From: an uncultured beta proteobacterium
GTDB taxonomy: Bacteria > Pseudomonadota > Gammaproteobacteria > Burkholderiales > SG8-39
Direction: 5' to 3'
DNA length: 33,104 nt
Assembly: GCA_903928055.1 (NCBI GenBank)
Contig: CAIYPG010000067.1
Span: forward strand, 1 to 33,104
Shown here piece after piece: positions 15,538 through 23,877 of this stretch; positions within the stretch are counted from its first letter, which is position 1, and each line of letters starts with the position of its first letter. Under the pieces are notes generated by a model. That model searched no databases. It was not told where the DNA came from and worked only from the letters and a program-made list of their open reading frames with translations. The translations under genes and the position numbers were made by a program.

Positions 15538-15578
15538 GTGGTGATGGGACGGGGGTCGAGGATGGAGAAGGGGAACAT
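15534..15578 (-). pseudogene. Remnant of an LLM monooxygenase 5' end upstream of the toxin-antitoxin operon
   Basis: A 14-codon frame reads MFPFSILDPRPITT then stop, against [12 protein letters not shown] at the start of the intact monooxygenase. At the DNA level 15542-15578 matches 14848-14884 at 32 of 37 bases. Five of the differences are scattered substitutions; homology ends just before the TTGACG promoter box of the toxin operon. An AGGA lies 8 bases before the ATG. It is best read as the original start of the monooxygenase gene, or of a paralogue, left behind when the toxin-antitoxin cassette arrived. Confidence 0.65.
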
Positions 15579-15642
15579 TTTTGGGTTCCTGTCACTGCTT
15601 CAAGTCTTGTCTTATTTGTTCGGCGCCTGAGGTCAAAACCTG

Positions 15643-15696
15643 CCCCCCACCCTAGCCCTCCCCCGCTCCGCTTCGCTACGCAAGGGAGGGAATTTT
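15643..15696 (+). repeat. GC-rich palindromic repeat, copy 4 of 6
   Basis: It reads CCCCCCACCCTAGCCCTCCC on the plus strand, with a CCGCTCCGCTTCGCTACGCA centre and AGGGAGGGAATTTT at the end. It abuts the TAG stop of the glyoxalase II gene (15699-15697) with no spacer. Read along that gene it has the same orientation as copies 1-3. Confidence 0.78.
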
Positions 15697-16488
15697 CTAC
15701 CACGTGTTTCGGAGTTCGCGGAGTTTGACGAAGACGGTTCTGGTGTCGGGGTGTTCGGGGAGGTCGGGGAATTTTTCGCGCAGCTTCTCGATGACACCGG
15801 GGCTGGTGAGGCGGAAGAAGGTGTTGAACTGCTTTTCCTCCCTGAGCGTGGTGATGATCGAGGTGGCAGGGTCGTGGTCCTTCACCTTCGGCAGCAGCGC
15901 TTTCGCGGCGGCGTTGCCAGGCTCGCGATCCAGCGTGAAATTCAGATTCGACTCGATGTAGTCATGTCCGGGATACACCTGCGTGTCCTCCGGCAGCTTG
16001 GCGAGTTGATCGACGAAGGTGGCATACATGACCTCGGGATCGCCGCCCCGGTAGCAGTTGCCGGCACCTGCGTTGAACAATGTGTCGCCGCTGAACAGTG
16101 CCTTCATGTCGGTGCGCGACTTGAGGCAGATATGGCACATCGTGTGGCCGGGCGTATCCATGCATTCGAGCTCGACGCGCTTGCCCACCTTGATGACGTC
16201 ACCGGCGCCCACGGCACGATCGACGCCGGGAATTTTGGATGCGGCACCGTGGTGCGCGATGATCTTGGCGCCAGTGGCCTCGACCACGGCGGCATTGCCG
16301 CCGATGTGGTCATTGTGTTCGTGGGTGTTGAGGATCTGCGTGATGTTCCAGCCGCGTGCCTTCGCCGTGGCGAGGCATTGCGCGTGGTCCAGCGGATCGA
16401 TGGCCAGCGCCTCGCCGGTATCCGGGCAGGCGATCAGGTAGTTGAAATTGCGCAGGGCGTTTCCGGTCCAGATGCGCTCGACAAGCAT
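15697..16488 (-). CDS. gloB: Glyoxalase II (hydroxyacylglutathione hydrolase), metallo-beta-lactamase fold
   Basis: 263 aa from ATG 16488, chosen because AAAGGA lies 6 bases upstream; two further in-frame ATGs at 16524 and 16539 are less supported. The binuclear metal site is complete: NTHEHNDHIGG (His56, His58, Asp60, His61), DTPGHTMCHI, FSGDTLFNAGAGNCYRG and YPGHDYIESN. The glyoxalase II type C-terminal helical domain (NTFFRLTSPGVIEKLREKFP) follows. It hydrolyses S-lactoylglutathione or related thioesters in the cytoplasm. It is divergent from the glutathione-dependent formaldehyde dehydrogenase gene, supporting a joint aldehyde-detoxification role. Exact thioester preference is not certain. 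Confidence 0.9.
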   Translation of the reverse strand: MLVERIWTGNALRNFNYLIACPDTGEALAIDPLDHAQCLATAKARGWNITQILNTHEHNDHIGGNAAVVEATGAKIIAHHGAASKIPGVDRAVGAGDVIKVGKRVELECMDTPGHTMCHICLKSRTDMKALFSGDTLFNAGAGNCYRGGDPEVMYATFVDQLAKLPEDTQVYPGHDYIESNLNFTLDREPGNAAAKALLPKVKDHDPATSIITTLREEKQFNTFFRLTSPGVIEKLREKFPDLPEHPDTRTVFVKLRELRNTW

Positions 16489-16542
16489 GGGGGTCCTTTG
16501 GGGTGCCTGATTCAATACAGACATGATAACCGCCCTCACCCC

Positions 16543-16585
16543 GCCCCCTCCCTAGCCCTGCCCCGCTCCGCAGGGGAGGGAATTT
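16543..16585 (+). repeat. GC-rich palindromic repeat, copy 5 of 6
   Basis: It reads CCCCCTCCCTAGCCCTGCCC, then CGCTCCGCAGGGGAGGGAAT. The stem CCCTGCCCCGC / GCAGGGGAGGG is slightly imperfect. Unlike the others it lies in a divergent promoter region, 54 bp upstream of gloB and 48 bp upstream of frmA, where it could affect both promoters. Confidence 0.75.
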
Positions 16586-16633
16586 ATATGGGTACACTCG
16601 GGCTTTCCGGTTATGCAATCAAAGGAGCAACAC

Positions 16634-17743
16634 ATGGACGTTCGCGCAGCAGTGGCGCATCAGGCCGGCGCACCGCTGACCATTGAGACGGTGCAGCTCG
16701 AAGGGCCGCGCTTTGGCGAGGTGCTGGTCGAGATCAAGGCCACCGGCATCTGCCACACCGACGAATTCACGCGCTCGGGTGCCGACCCGGAAGGCATTTT
16801 CCCGGCCATCCTCGGACATGAGGGCGCCGGCGTAGTGGTGGACATCGGGCCGGGCGTAGTCAGCCTGAAGAAAGGCGACCATGTCATTCCGCTCTACACG
16901 CCGGAGTGCCGGCAGTGCGAGTACTGCCTCTCGGGCAAGACGAACCTCTGCCAGGCGATCCGCGTGACCCAGGGCCGGGGCGTAATGCCCGACGGCAGCA
17001 GCCGTTTCTCGCTGGGCGGCAAGCCGTTGTTTCATTACATGGGCACCTCGACCTTCGCGAACTACACCGTGGTTCCGGAAATCGCACTGGCAAAAATCCG
17101 CGAGGACGCGCCCTTCGACAAGGTCTGCTACATCGGCTGCGGCGTGACCACCGGCATCGGCGCAGTGATCAACACCGCGAAAGTGGAACCCGGCGCGAAC
17201 GTGGTGGTGTTCGGCCTGGGCGGCATCGGGCTGAACGTGGTGCAGGGCGCGCGCCTTGCCGGGGCGAACATGATCGTCGGCGTCGACATGAACCCGGGGC
17301 GCAAGGCACTGGCCGAGAAATTCGGCATGACGCATTTCGTGAATCCGAAGGAAGTCGAGGGCGACCTCGTGCCGTATCTCGTCAATCTGACCAAGGGCGG
17401 CGCGGACTACAGCTTCGAGTGCATCGGCAATGTGGACGTGATGCGCCAGGCGCTGGAATGCTGCCACAAGGGCTGGGGCGTGTCGGTGATCATCGGCGTC
17501 GCCGGTGCCGGGCAGGAGATCAAGACGCGGCCCTTCCAGCTCGTCACCGGGCGCGTGTGGAAAGGCACGGCCTTCGGCGGCGCCAAGGGCCGGCGCGACG
17601 TGCCGAAGATCGTGGACTGGTACATGGAAGGCAAGATCAACATCGACGACCTGATCACGCATACGCTGAAACTCGAGGAGATCAACAAGGGCTTTGACCT
17701 CATGCACGAGGGCAAGTCGATACGCTCGGTGGTGGTGTATTGA
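16634..17743 (+). CDS. frmA: S-(hydroxymethyl)glutathione dehydrogenase / class III alcohol dehydrogenase
   Basis: 369 aa; ATG 16634 has AAAGGAG 7 bases upstream. Zinc-type MDR dehydrogenase: catalytic zinc ligands are in [29 protein letters not shown] and [13 protein letters not shown]; the structural zinc cysteines are in [19 protein letters not shown]; the NAD-binding motif is [20 protein letters not shown], followed by the VDMNPGRK acidic residue. The class III markers [12 protein letters not shown] and [17 protein letters not shown] identify the glutathione-dependent formaldehyde dehydrogenase. It oxidises the formaldehyde-glutathione adduct to S-formylglutathione. It is divergent from gloB. 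No frmB-type hydrolase or FrmR regulator is next to it. Confidence 0.94.
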   Translation: MDVRAAVAHQAGAPLTIETVQLEGPRFGEVLVEIKATGICHTDEFTRSGADPEGIFPAILGHEGAGVVVDIGPGVVSLKKGDHVIPLYTPECRQCEYCLSGKTNLCQAIRVTQGRGVMPDGSSRFSLGGKPLFHYMGTSTFANYTVVPEIALAKIREDAPFDKVCYIGCGVTTGIGAVINTAKVEPGANVVVFGLGGIGLNVVQGARLAGANMIVGVDMNPGRKALAEKFGMTHFVNPKEVEGDLVPYLVNLTKGGADYSFECIGNVDVMRQALECCHKGWGVSVIIGVAGAGQEIKTRPFQLVTGRVWKGTAFGGAKGRRDVPKIVDWYMEGKINIDDLITHTLKLEEINKGFDLMHEGKSIRSVVVY

Positions 17744-17783
17744 GCGTGCGCTGGGCGTACGCAGAGGCGCCATCCGGCACCCC

Positions 17784-17806
17784 TTCCTGAATAAGTCTTT
17801 CAGGAA
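17784..17806 (+). terminator. Possible hairpin after frmA
   Basis: An inverted repeat TTCCTGA (17784-17790) / TCAGGAA (17800-17806) with a 9-base loop lies 41 bp after the frmA stop. No U-tract follows, so it may be a weak terminator, a regulator site for the downstream Bug gene, or chance. Confidence 0.3.
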
Positions 17807-17888
17807 TATCGAATGATCTGCGCCTCCCAAACCCTGCGGCGATGGGGATAATCGACCCATACGCAGGAACAACAATTGGGGGGAGATC

Positions 17889-18869
17889 ATGCGCTTCACG
17901 ATGACGATGCTGTATACCGCCACGCTGGCGGCACTGACAGGCACAGCCTTCGCGCAGGAATCGGTGGATGCCTATCCGTCGCGGCCGGTGACGGTCATCA
18001 ACCCGCTCGCTCCCGGCGGCAGCGGCGACGTGGAGACGCGGCTCTACAACCAGAAGCTCTCCGAGGCGCTGGGCAAGCCCTTCATCATCGACTTCAAGCC
18101 GGGCGCAGGCACCACGCTCGGCACGGCGCTGGTGGTGAAGTCCAGGCCCGATGGCTACACGCTGCTGACCGTTTCGCCCAGCCTCACGATTGCACCGGCC
18201 TTCTACAAGGACCTGCCCTATGACGTGAACCGCGACCTCTCGCCGATCACGCAGATGAGCAAGCGCGCGACCATGGTGGTGGCGCATCCTGCGGTGCCCT
18301 ACAGGAACATGAAGGAATTCGTCGCCTACATGAAGTCGCATCCGGGCGAGGTGAACTGGGGCACGAACGGCGCAGGCAGCATCTCGCACCTGCTGGGCGA
18401 GTGGCTGCAGACGCTCACCGGCACGAAGATGACCTTCGTGCACTACAAGGGCGTGAGCGGCCTCACCACCGACGTGCTGGGGGGGCGCATCGGCGCCACC
18501 GTATTCACGTTCACCAGCGCCCTGCAGCTCGTGAAGACGAACAAACTGAAGATCCTCGGCATGAGCACCACCGAGCGTTCCCCGGCGCTGCCCGATGTGC
18601 CCACGGTGCAGGAACAGGGCATTCCCGATTTCGAGTATCCGAGCTGGCTGGGCTACTTCGGCCCGCCGGGCATGGCGCCGGCGCTGGTGGCCAAGCTGAA
18701 CGGGGAACTGGTGAAGGCCGCGCACTCGCCCGACGTGATCAAGACCATGGCCGCCGACAGCACCACGCTGGTGGCCGGGACGCCGGAACAACTGAAAAAG
18801 CTGGTCGCCACCGAAACGGCGCGCTGGCAGAAGCTGGTGACGCAGGCGGGAATCAAGCTTGAGGAGTAA
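17889..18869 (+). CDS. Bug/TctC-family substrate-binding protein, third copy
   Basis: 326 aa; GGGGGGAG immediately precedes ATG 17889 by 5 bases. A signal peptide (MRFTMTMLYTATLAALTGTA, cleavage at AFAQ) is followed by YPSRPVTVINPLAPGGSGDV, IDFKPGAGTTLGTALVVKSR, DLPYDVNRDLSPITQM, VHYKGVSGLTTDVLGGRIG and LPDVPTVQEQGIPDFEYPSW. It is full length and intact. It is again an orphan binding protein without TctAB. It resembles the first copy (left edge) more closely than the fourth, judging from shared KDLPYD, HPGEVNWGT-like and VHYKG segments. Ligand unknown. Confidence 0.94.
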   Translation: MRFTMTMLYTATLAALTGTAFAQESVDAYPSRPVTVINPLAPGGSGDVETRLYNQKLSEALGKPFIIDFKPGAGTTLGTALVVKSRPDGYTLLTVSPSLTIAPAFYKDLPYDVNRDLSPITQMSKRATMVVAHPAVPYRNMKEFVAYMKSHPGEVNWGTNGAGSISHLLGEWLQTLTGTKMTFVHYKGVSGLTTDVLGGRIGATVFTFTSALQLVKTNKLKILGMSTTERSPALPDVPTVQEQGIPDFEYPSWLGYFGPPGMAPALVAKLNGELVKAAHSPDVIKTMAADSTTLVAGTPEQLKKLVATETARWQKLVTQAGIKLEE

Positions 18870-18912
18870 GTATTCTCCGGCTTGATTCAGCGCCAGAAGC
18901 AAGTTCAATCAC

Positions 18913-19008
18913 GTTGATTCCGTTCATGGTTCGATCCTTCGACAGACTCAGGACACCACGAACGGAATCAACAAGCTACCGTTCGTCCCGAGCCTGTTGG
19001 AGGACGAC
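18913..19008. repeat. Pair of inverted dispersed repeats (GTTCGT...GAGCCTGT...GA type)
   Basis: An 18-bp inverted repeat, GTTGATTCCGTTCATGGT (18913-18930) against ACCACGAACGGAATCAAC (18955-18972), matches at 17 of 18 positions around a core TTCGACAGACTCAGGAC. A second half-copy in the opposite orientation, CCGTTCGTCCCGAGCCTGTT, lies at 18979-19008. The core resembles a widespread proteobacterial intergenic repeat. It fills the gap between Bug gene 3 and ybiT; the rest of that 293-bp gap holds nothing clear. Confidence 0.65.
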
Positions 19009-19162
19009 CCCGGATATCCGCCCTGTCGCCTGCCATAGCACTCCGCTTGCACCATAGTGCCCCGTAAGGTAAGGTTCGCGCCTTCCACGGCGTATCCACG
19101 CCCCTGCAAACCGGCGCCCTGATCGTTGAATTGTCAGCGCTGCCCCACTTCCGGTTATTCCC

Positions 19163-20797
19163 TTGATCGTCACTTCCGGTGTTTCCATACAGTTCGGCGC
19201 CAAGCCGCTATTCGAAGGCGTCTCCGTCAAATTCGGCGGCGGCAACCGCTACGGCCTGATCGGCGCGAACGGCTCGGGCAAGTCCACGTTCATGAAGATC
19301 CTCGGCGGCGACCTCGAGTCGAGCGCCGGATCGATCGCCCTCGACTCGAACGAGCGCCTCGGCAAACTGCGCCAGGACCAGTTCGGCTACGAAGAGCAGC
19401 GCGTGCTAGACGTAGTGCTGCAGGGCCACGCCGAAATGTGGAACGCCATGCGCGAGCGCGACGCCATCTACGCGAACGAGAACGCCAGCGAAGACGACTA
19501 CATGAAGGCCGCGGACCTGGAGACGAAGTTCGCGGAATACGGCGGCTACACCGCCGAGGCGCGTGCCGGCGAGCTGCTGCTCGGCCTGGGCGTGCCCATT
19601 GCGCAGCACAACGGCCCGATGAGCGAAGTGGCGCCGGGCTGGAAGCTGCGCGTGCTGCTCGCACAGGCCTTATTCGGTGATCCGGACATCCTGCTGCTTG
19701 ATGAGCCGACGAACAACCTGGACATCAACAGCATCCGCTGGCTCGAGGACATTCTCAACACACGCCAGAGCACCATCGTCATCATTTCGCACGACCGGCA
19801 CTTTTTGAACAGCGTGTGCACGCACATCGCCGACCTGGATTACGGCCAGTTGAAGGTGTATCCGGGCAATTACGACGATTACATGCTGGCCTCGACGCAG
19901 GTGCAGGCGCAGAAGCTCGCTGCCAATGCCAAGGCGAAAGACAAGGTCGCCGAGCTGCAGGAGTTCGTGCGGCGTTTCTCGGCGAACAAGTCCAAGGCGC
20001 GCCAGGCCACCTCGCGCGCCCGCCAGCTCGAGAAGATCAAGATCGAGGACATCAAGCCCTCCAGCCGCCAGTACCCCTGGATCCGCTTCGAGTTCGACGA
20101 AAAGGAAAAGCTGCACCGCCAGGCCGTCGAGGTGAAGAAGCTCACCAAGGGTTACGCGAAGGGCAAGCCCATCATCAGCGGCTTCGACATCACGATTGCC
20201 GCAGGCGAGCGCGTTGCCATCATCGGCCCCAACGGCGTGGGCAAGACCACGCTGCTGCGTTCATTGCTGCCGGTTGAAAAGGGTGGCATCGCCCCCGACC
20301 ACGGCGAGGTGAAATGGGCGGAGAAGGCGCAGATCGGCTACGGCGCGCAGGACCACGCCGCGGATTTCCCCATCGACATGTCGCTCGCCGACTGGATCAC
20401 GCAATGGCGCAAGCCCGGCGACGACGACCAGGTGGTGCGCTCCACGCTGGGCCGCCTCCTGTTCTCGGGCGACGACATCAAGAAATCGGTGAAGGTGATC
20501 TCCGGCGGCGAAGAGCAGCGCATGGTGTTCGGCAAACTGATGCTGCAGATGCACAACGTGCTGCTGCTCGATGAGCCGACCAACCACCTCGACATGGAAT
20601 CCATCGAGTCGCTGAACACCGGCCTGGAGAAATTCAAGGGCACGCTGATTTTCGTGTCGCATGACCGCGAGTTCGTGTCATCGCTGGCCACGCGCATCAT
20701 CGAACTGAAGCCCGCCGAGAAGGAAGGTAACCCTGCAGTCATTGTGGACTATCAGGGCAACTACGAGGATTACCTGACCAGCCAGGGCGTGGTCTGA
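19163..20797 (+). CDS. ybiT: ABC-F family ATPase YbiT
   Basis: 544 aa from TTG 19163, chosen because the product [20 protein letters not shown] aligns with the E. coli YbiT N-terminus and no ATG fits. Two ABC domains have Walker [10 protein letters not shown] (34-42) and GPNGVGKTT, Walker [20 protein letters not shown] and [19 protein letters not shown], and signatures [16 protein letters not shown] and [13 protein letters not shown]. The interdomain linker ([20 protein letters not shown]) is the ribosomal P-site tRNA-interaction motif typical of ABC-F proteins. There are no membrane segments: it acts on ribosomes, not in transport. A hairpin terminator follows at 20820. Confidence in the family is very high. 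Confidence 0.95.
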   Translation: MIVTSGVSIQFGAKPLFEGVSVKFGGGNRYGLIGANGSGKSTFMKILGGDLESSAGSIALDSNERLGKLRQDQFGYEEQRVLDVVLQGHAEMWNAMRERDAIYANENASEDDYMKAADLETKFAEYGGYTAEARAGELLLGLGVPIAQHNGPMSEVAPGWKLRVLLAQALFGDPDILLLDEPTNNLDINSIRWLEDILNTRQSTIVIISHDRHFLNSVCTHIADLDYGQLKVYPGNYDDYMLASTQVQAQKLAANAKAKDKVAELQEFVRRFSANKSKARQATSRARQLEKIKIEDIKPSSRQYPWIRFEFDEKEKLHRQAVEVKKLTKGYAKGKPIISGFDITIAAGERVAIIGPNGVGKTTLLRSLLPVEKGGIAPDHGEVKWAEKAQIGYGAQDHAADFPIDMSLADWITQWRKPGDDDQVVRSTLGRLLFSGDDIKKSVKVISGGEEQRMVFGKLMLQMHNVLLLDEPTNHLDMESIESLNTGLEKFKGTLIFVSHDREFVSSLATRIIELKPAEKEGNPAVIVDYQGNYEDYLTSQGVV

Positions 20798-20819
20798 TCG
20801 TCAGGCCTGCCCATTTTCT

Positions 20820-20844
20820 GCGCGGCGCGCCGCGCAATTATTTT
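20820..20844 (+). terminator. Candidate rho-independent terminator of ybiT
   Basis: The palindrome GCGCGGCGCGCCGCGC (20820-20835) can form a 6-bp all-GC stem with a 4-base loop and is followed by AATTATTTT. It lies 23 bp past the ybiT stop. Confidence 0.6.
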
Positions 20845-20916
20845 CCGGAACATGGAACAAAAGCAGGCCAGTCCTCGTCCATATAGGGGACATTCCCCTC
20901 TCCGACAAGGCATGCC

Positions 20917-21540
20917 ATGAAAATCGCAACATCCGAAATTCTCAAATCCCCGCTCCTCGCCGCTGCCAGCCTCTGCCTCGTGATCGCCTCCTCGCCCGCC
21001 TGGGCACAGGGCCTGCAAACCACCCGCCTCATTGGAACCATCACGCGCGTCAACGGCCCCACCCTGGTGGTCAAGACGGCCACCTCCGAAAAGGAGGTGC
21101 ATGTGGCAGCGGATACGCCGCTGTTCGCCCTTGCCAAGGCATCGATGGCTGATGTGAAGCCCGGCGTTTTCGTCGGCGTCGGCGCAACACCCCAGGCGGA
21201 TGACAGCCAGCAGGCGATCCGGGTGATGATTTTTCCGGAATCGATGCGAGGTCTGGGTGAAGGCCACCGCCCCTGGGACAAACCGGGCACCACGATGACG
21301 AACGCCACCGTGGATACCAGCATTGCCAGCGTCAACGGTCAGGTGGCAATGGTGAAGTACAAGGGCGGCGAGAAGAAAATCATCATCCGTCCCGACGCCC
21401 AGATCGTCACCTACGTCGTAGCCGGCAAGAATGAGGTCAAGCCGGGCGCCAACGTCACCATCAGTGGCACGGCAACGGCAGGCGGCGTGATCGAGGCCAG
21501 CCGCATCGTGGTCAGCCGCGACGGAGTCGCGCTGAACTGA
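20917..21540 (+). CDS. Exported protein of two similar beta-rich halves, unknown function
   Basis: 207 aa. A signal peptide (MKIATSEILKSPLLAAASLC, cleavage near AWAQG) predicts export. Two internal halves resemble each other: GTITRVNGPTLVVKTATSEK through VKPGVFVGVGATPQADDSQQ and AIRVMIF, versus TSIASVNGQVAMVKYKGGEK through VKPGANVTISGTATAGGVIE and ASRIVV. Each half looks like a small beta-barrel (OB-like, DUF5666-like) unit with a strand/VKPG/strand pattern. No catalytic or metal motif is visible. It lies alone between two hairpins; a periplasmic binding or structural role is possible. Confidence 0.8.
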   Translation: MKIATSEILKSPLLAAASLCLVIASSPAWAQGLQTTRLIGTITRVNGPTLVVKTATSEKEVHVAADTPLFALAKASMADVKPGVFVGVGATPQADDSQQAIRVMIFPESMRGLGEGHRPWDKPGTTMTNATVDTSIASVNGQVAMVKYKGGEKKIIIRPDAQIVTYVVAGKNEVKPGANVTISGTATAGGVIEASRIVVSRDGVALN

Positions 21541-21560
21541 GACTGCGCTGCACGGCACGG

Positions 21561-21584
21561 GCGGGGCCGGCAAGGCCGCCCCGC
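21561..21584 (+). terminator. Hairpin after the exported two-half protein
   Basis: GCGGGGCCGGC pairs with GCCGCCCCGC across an AAG-containing loop, with one bulged C. It lies about 20 bp past the stop at 21540 and is followed only by a short TTT, so it may act as a weak terminator. The remainder of the gap to 21732 shows no clear element. Confidence 0.45.
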
Positions 21585-21732
21585 TGAAGCGCCTTTCATT
21601 CGCCGCGTTCACCTGAACACCGGTGTCGTCATATCGGCGTAATCAATCTGTCACACAAGTTGAATACCTTGAGCGCATCTGCCCGCCAACACGGGCACCT
21701 TTCCCGCTCGCCGCTCTTAGGATATTCAGCCC

Positions 21733-23877
21733 ATGAAGTCGACCCGAACCTTGATTGCCGCAATGACGGCCGCTGCCCTGCTTTCCGCCTGTGCGGGAGG
21801 CTCGTCCTCCGATGCAGCCGCCCCGGCCCCGACACGCACCATCATCATGGTCTGGGACGGACTGCGACCGGACTCGGTCAACGCCACTGACACGCCCAAC
21901 CTGTACCGCTTGCGCGAAACCGGCGCGAACTTCAGCGACAACCATTCGACCTACCCGACCTTCACCATGATGAACGGGTCGTCGTTTGCCACCGGCTCCT
22001 TCCCCCGGACCAGCGGTTTCTACGGCAACACCTTCTGGACGCCGCCGCAGGGCGGTAACAACACGATTCCCGCGGGCAACAGCGCCGCCGGCACCAGCCA
22101 GAATTACGTCGATCCGGTGTTCACCGAGGACTATCAGGTGCTGGCCACGCTGAACAATTACTACGGCGGCCAGTTGCTGCTGGTGAAGACCCTGTTCGCC
22201 GCCGCGCAAAGTGCCGGCGCGGTGACCGCCACCATCGGCAAGTCGGGCGCGGCCTACATCCAGGATCTGGGCAAGGGCGGCTACTTCCTCGATGAGAATT
22301 CCGCATCGCCCCGCAGCTTCGTCACTGAACTTCAGGAGAGGGGCTACCCGCTCCCGGCCAACACCACAAAAGGTTATGCCGGTGCCGATGCCGTCACGCT
22401 GGCGGGCAACAACGGCAGCCCCACGAACCGCGCCGGATATGTCACCTTCAACACCACGGCCTTCGACCCCGGGCATGCCATTGCGATCCCGGCGCGCGAT
22501 TCCAGCGATGCCACGCAGGGTGCCGGCGAGGACGCCGCGAACAAGTACATGCTGTCGGTCTTCACCCGATACCTCCTGCCGGTCAAGAAGCCGATGTTGT
22601 CGCTGATCTGGTTCCGCACCCCCGACAACAATGAGCACGGCTATGGCCCGGGCAGCGCGAACGCAAAGGCCAGCCTGCGCTCGCAGGATGAGCGACTCGG
22701 CGAACTGATGTCGGCGCTGCAGTTGAACGGCATGGACAAATCGACCAACATCATCGTCGTCTCCGACCATGGACACAGCAGTGTGTCCGGCCCGCTCGCC
22801 CTCTATCCGCTGCGCACCATCAACCCGTCGGCCACGCCGCCCAATGGCGCGCCGGTGAATGGCTCGACGAGCGGCACGACTGCCGCATCAGTGGGCGCAG
22901 TGAACAATGCCACCGGCTACTCCTTCTCCGGGGACGTGCGGTCCGCCGACCTGCTGACCTACCGCGGCTTCAGCGCCTACGATGGCAGCGGGTGCGCCGC
23001 TTCCCCGATGTCGGGCCTCAAGGCCGACGGCACGCCGGTCATTCCCGTCCGGATCGACGCCACGGGCAGCCTGTGTGGCACTGCGAACACGAAGTATCAG
23101 GCCATCAGTGCCACGCTGCCGGCACCGGTGGCCCGGTTCAATGTTCCCGCCCCCGGAAAATTGCCCGCCAATGGCATCGTGATTGCCGCGAACGGCGGCT
23201 CCGACTACTTCTATGTTCCGGGGCACGACGCCGCCACAGTGAGGAATCTGGTCCGGTTCCTGCAGCAGCGCGAGGAATACGGCGCGATCTTCGTCGACAG
23301 CCGCTATGGCGAGATCCCGGGGACGCTTTCGTTGGCACAGGTCAACCTCGAGAATGCGGCGCGCCAGAACAACGGCCAGCCCGATGTGGTGGTGAGCTTC
23401 AACTGGGATTACGGCGTGTCGGTCCAGGGCATGCCCGGCATCGAGTTCGAGAGCTTCAGCGCGGGCCAGCACGGCATGCACGGCAGCTTCGGCATTGCCG
23501 ACGTTCACAACACGCTGATCGCCAGCGGTCCTTCCTTCCGTACCGGCACCACGGTCACCACTCCTACGGGCAATGTCGATGTCGCGCCGACCGTGGCCTG
23601 GCTGCTCGGCCTGTCGCTGCCGCAGGCCGATGGCCGGGTGCTCAATGAGGCACTCACAACTCCGGAGACGACCGCACCGGCAAAAGTTGCATCTTCCACG
23701 GTGAAGCCGGGCAGTGCGGCAACGGGCCTACGCTTTGAACTGCCGACCGATCCGACAGGGAAAGCGGCGGACGCATCCCTGTCCGGTTCCTACACGATCA
23801 ACCTTGCAGTCAAGGACCTGACCGTGAACGGCAAGACCTACCGCTACTTTGATTACGCCAAAGCGGTGCGCCAGTAA
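21733..23877 (+). CDS. Lipoprotein of the alkaline phosphatase superfamily (type I phosphodiesterase / nucleotide pyrophosphatase)
   Basis: 714 aa. A lipoprotein signal MKSTRTLIAAMTAAALLSAC places lipidated Cys20 at the membrane surface. The catalytic core has the two-metal site: Asp42 in IIMVWDGLRPDS, the nucleophile region STYPTFTMMNGSSFATG (Thr78 aligns with the nucleophilic Thr of NPP enzymes), Asp/His in FRTPDNNEHGYGPG, Asp-His in VVSDHGHSS and His in GQHGMHGSFG. It should hydrolyse phosphodiester or phosphonate-type substrates outside the cytoplasm (inference); specificity is unclear. A large insert (res. about 360-540) and a C-terminal beta extension occur. Its TAA overlaps the ATG of the next gene. 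Confidence 0.88.
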   Translation: MKSTRTLIAAMTAAALLSACAGGSSSDAAAPAPTRTIIMVWDGLRPDSVNATDTPNLYRLRETGANFSDNHSTYPTFTMMNGSSFATGSFPRTSGFYGNTFWTPPQGGNNTIPAGNSAAGTSQNYVDPVFTEDYQVLATLNNYYGGQLLLVKTLFAAAQSAGAVTATIGKSGAAYIQDLGKGGYFLDENSASPRSFVTELQERGYPLPANTTKGYAGADAVTLAGNNGSPTNRAGYVTFNTTAFDPGHAIAIPARDSSDATQGAGEDAANKYMLSVFTRYLLPVKKPMLSLIWFRTPDNNEHGYGPGSANAKASLRSQDERLGELMSALQLNGMDKSTNIIVVSDHGHSSVSGPLALYPLRTINPSATPPNGAPVNGSTSGTTAASVGAVNNATGYSFSGDVRSADLLTYRGFSAYDGSGCAASPMSGLKADGTPVIPVRIDATGSLCGTANTKYQAISATLPAPVARFNVPAPGKLPANGIVIAANGGSDYFYVPGHDAATVRNLVRFLQQREEYGAIFVDSRYGEIPGTLSLAQVNLENAARQNNGQPDVVVSFNWDYGVSVQGMPGIEFESFSAGQHGMHGSFGIADVHNTLIASGPSFRTGTTVTTPTGNVDVAPTVAWLLGLSLPQADGRVLNEALTTPETTAPAKVASSTVKPGSAATGLRFELPTDPTGKAADASLSGSYTINLAVKDLTVNGKTYRYFDYAKAVRQ

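Noticed and set aside
16619..17944. Minus-strand 441-codon frame opposite frmA
   Set aside because: It is the antisense shadow of an unmistakable class III alcohol dehydrogenase gene.
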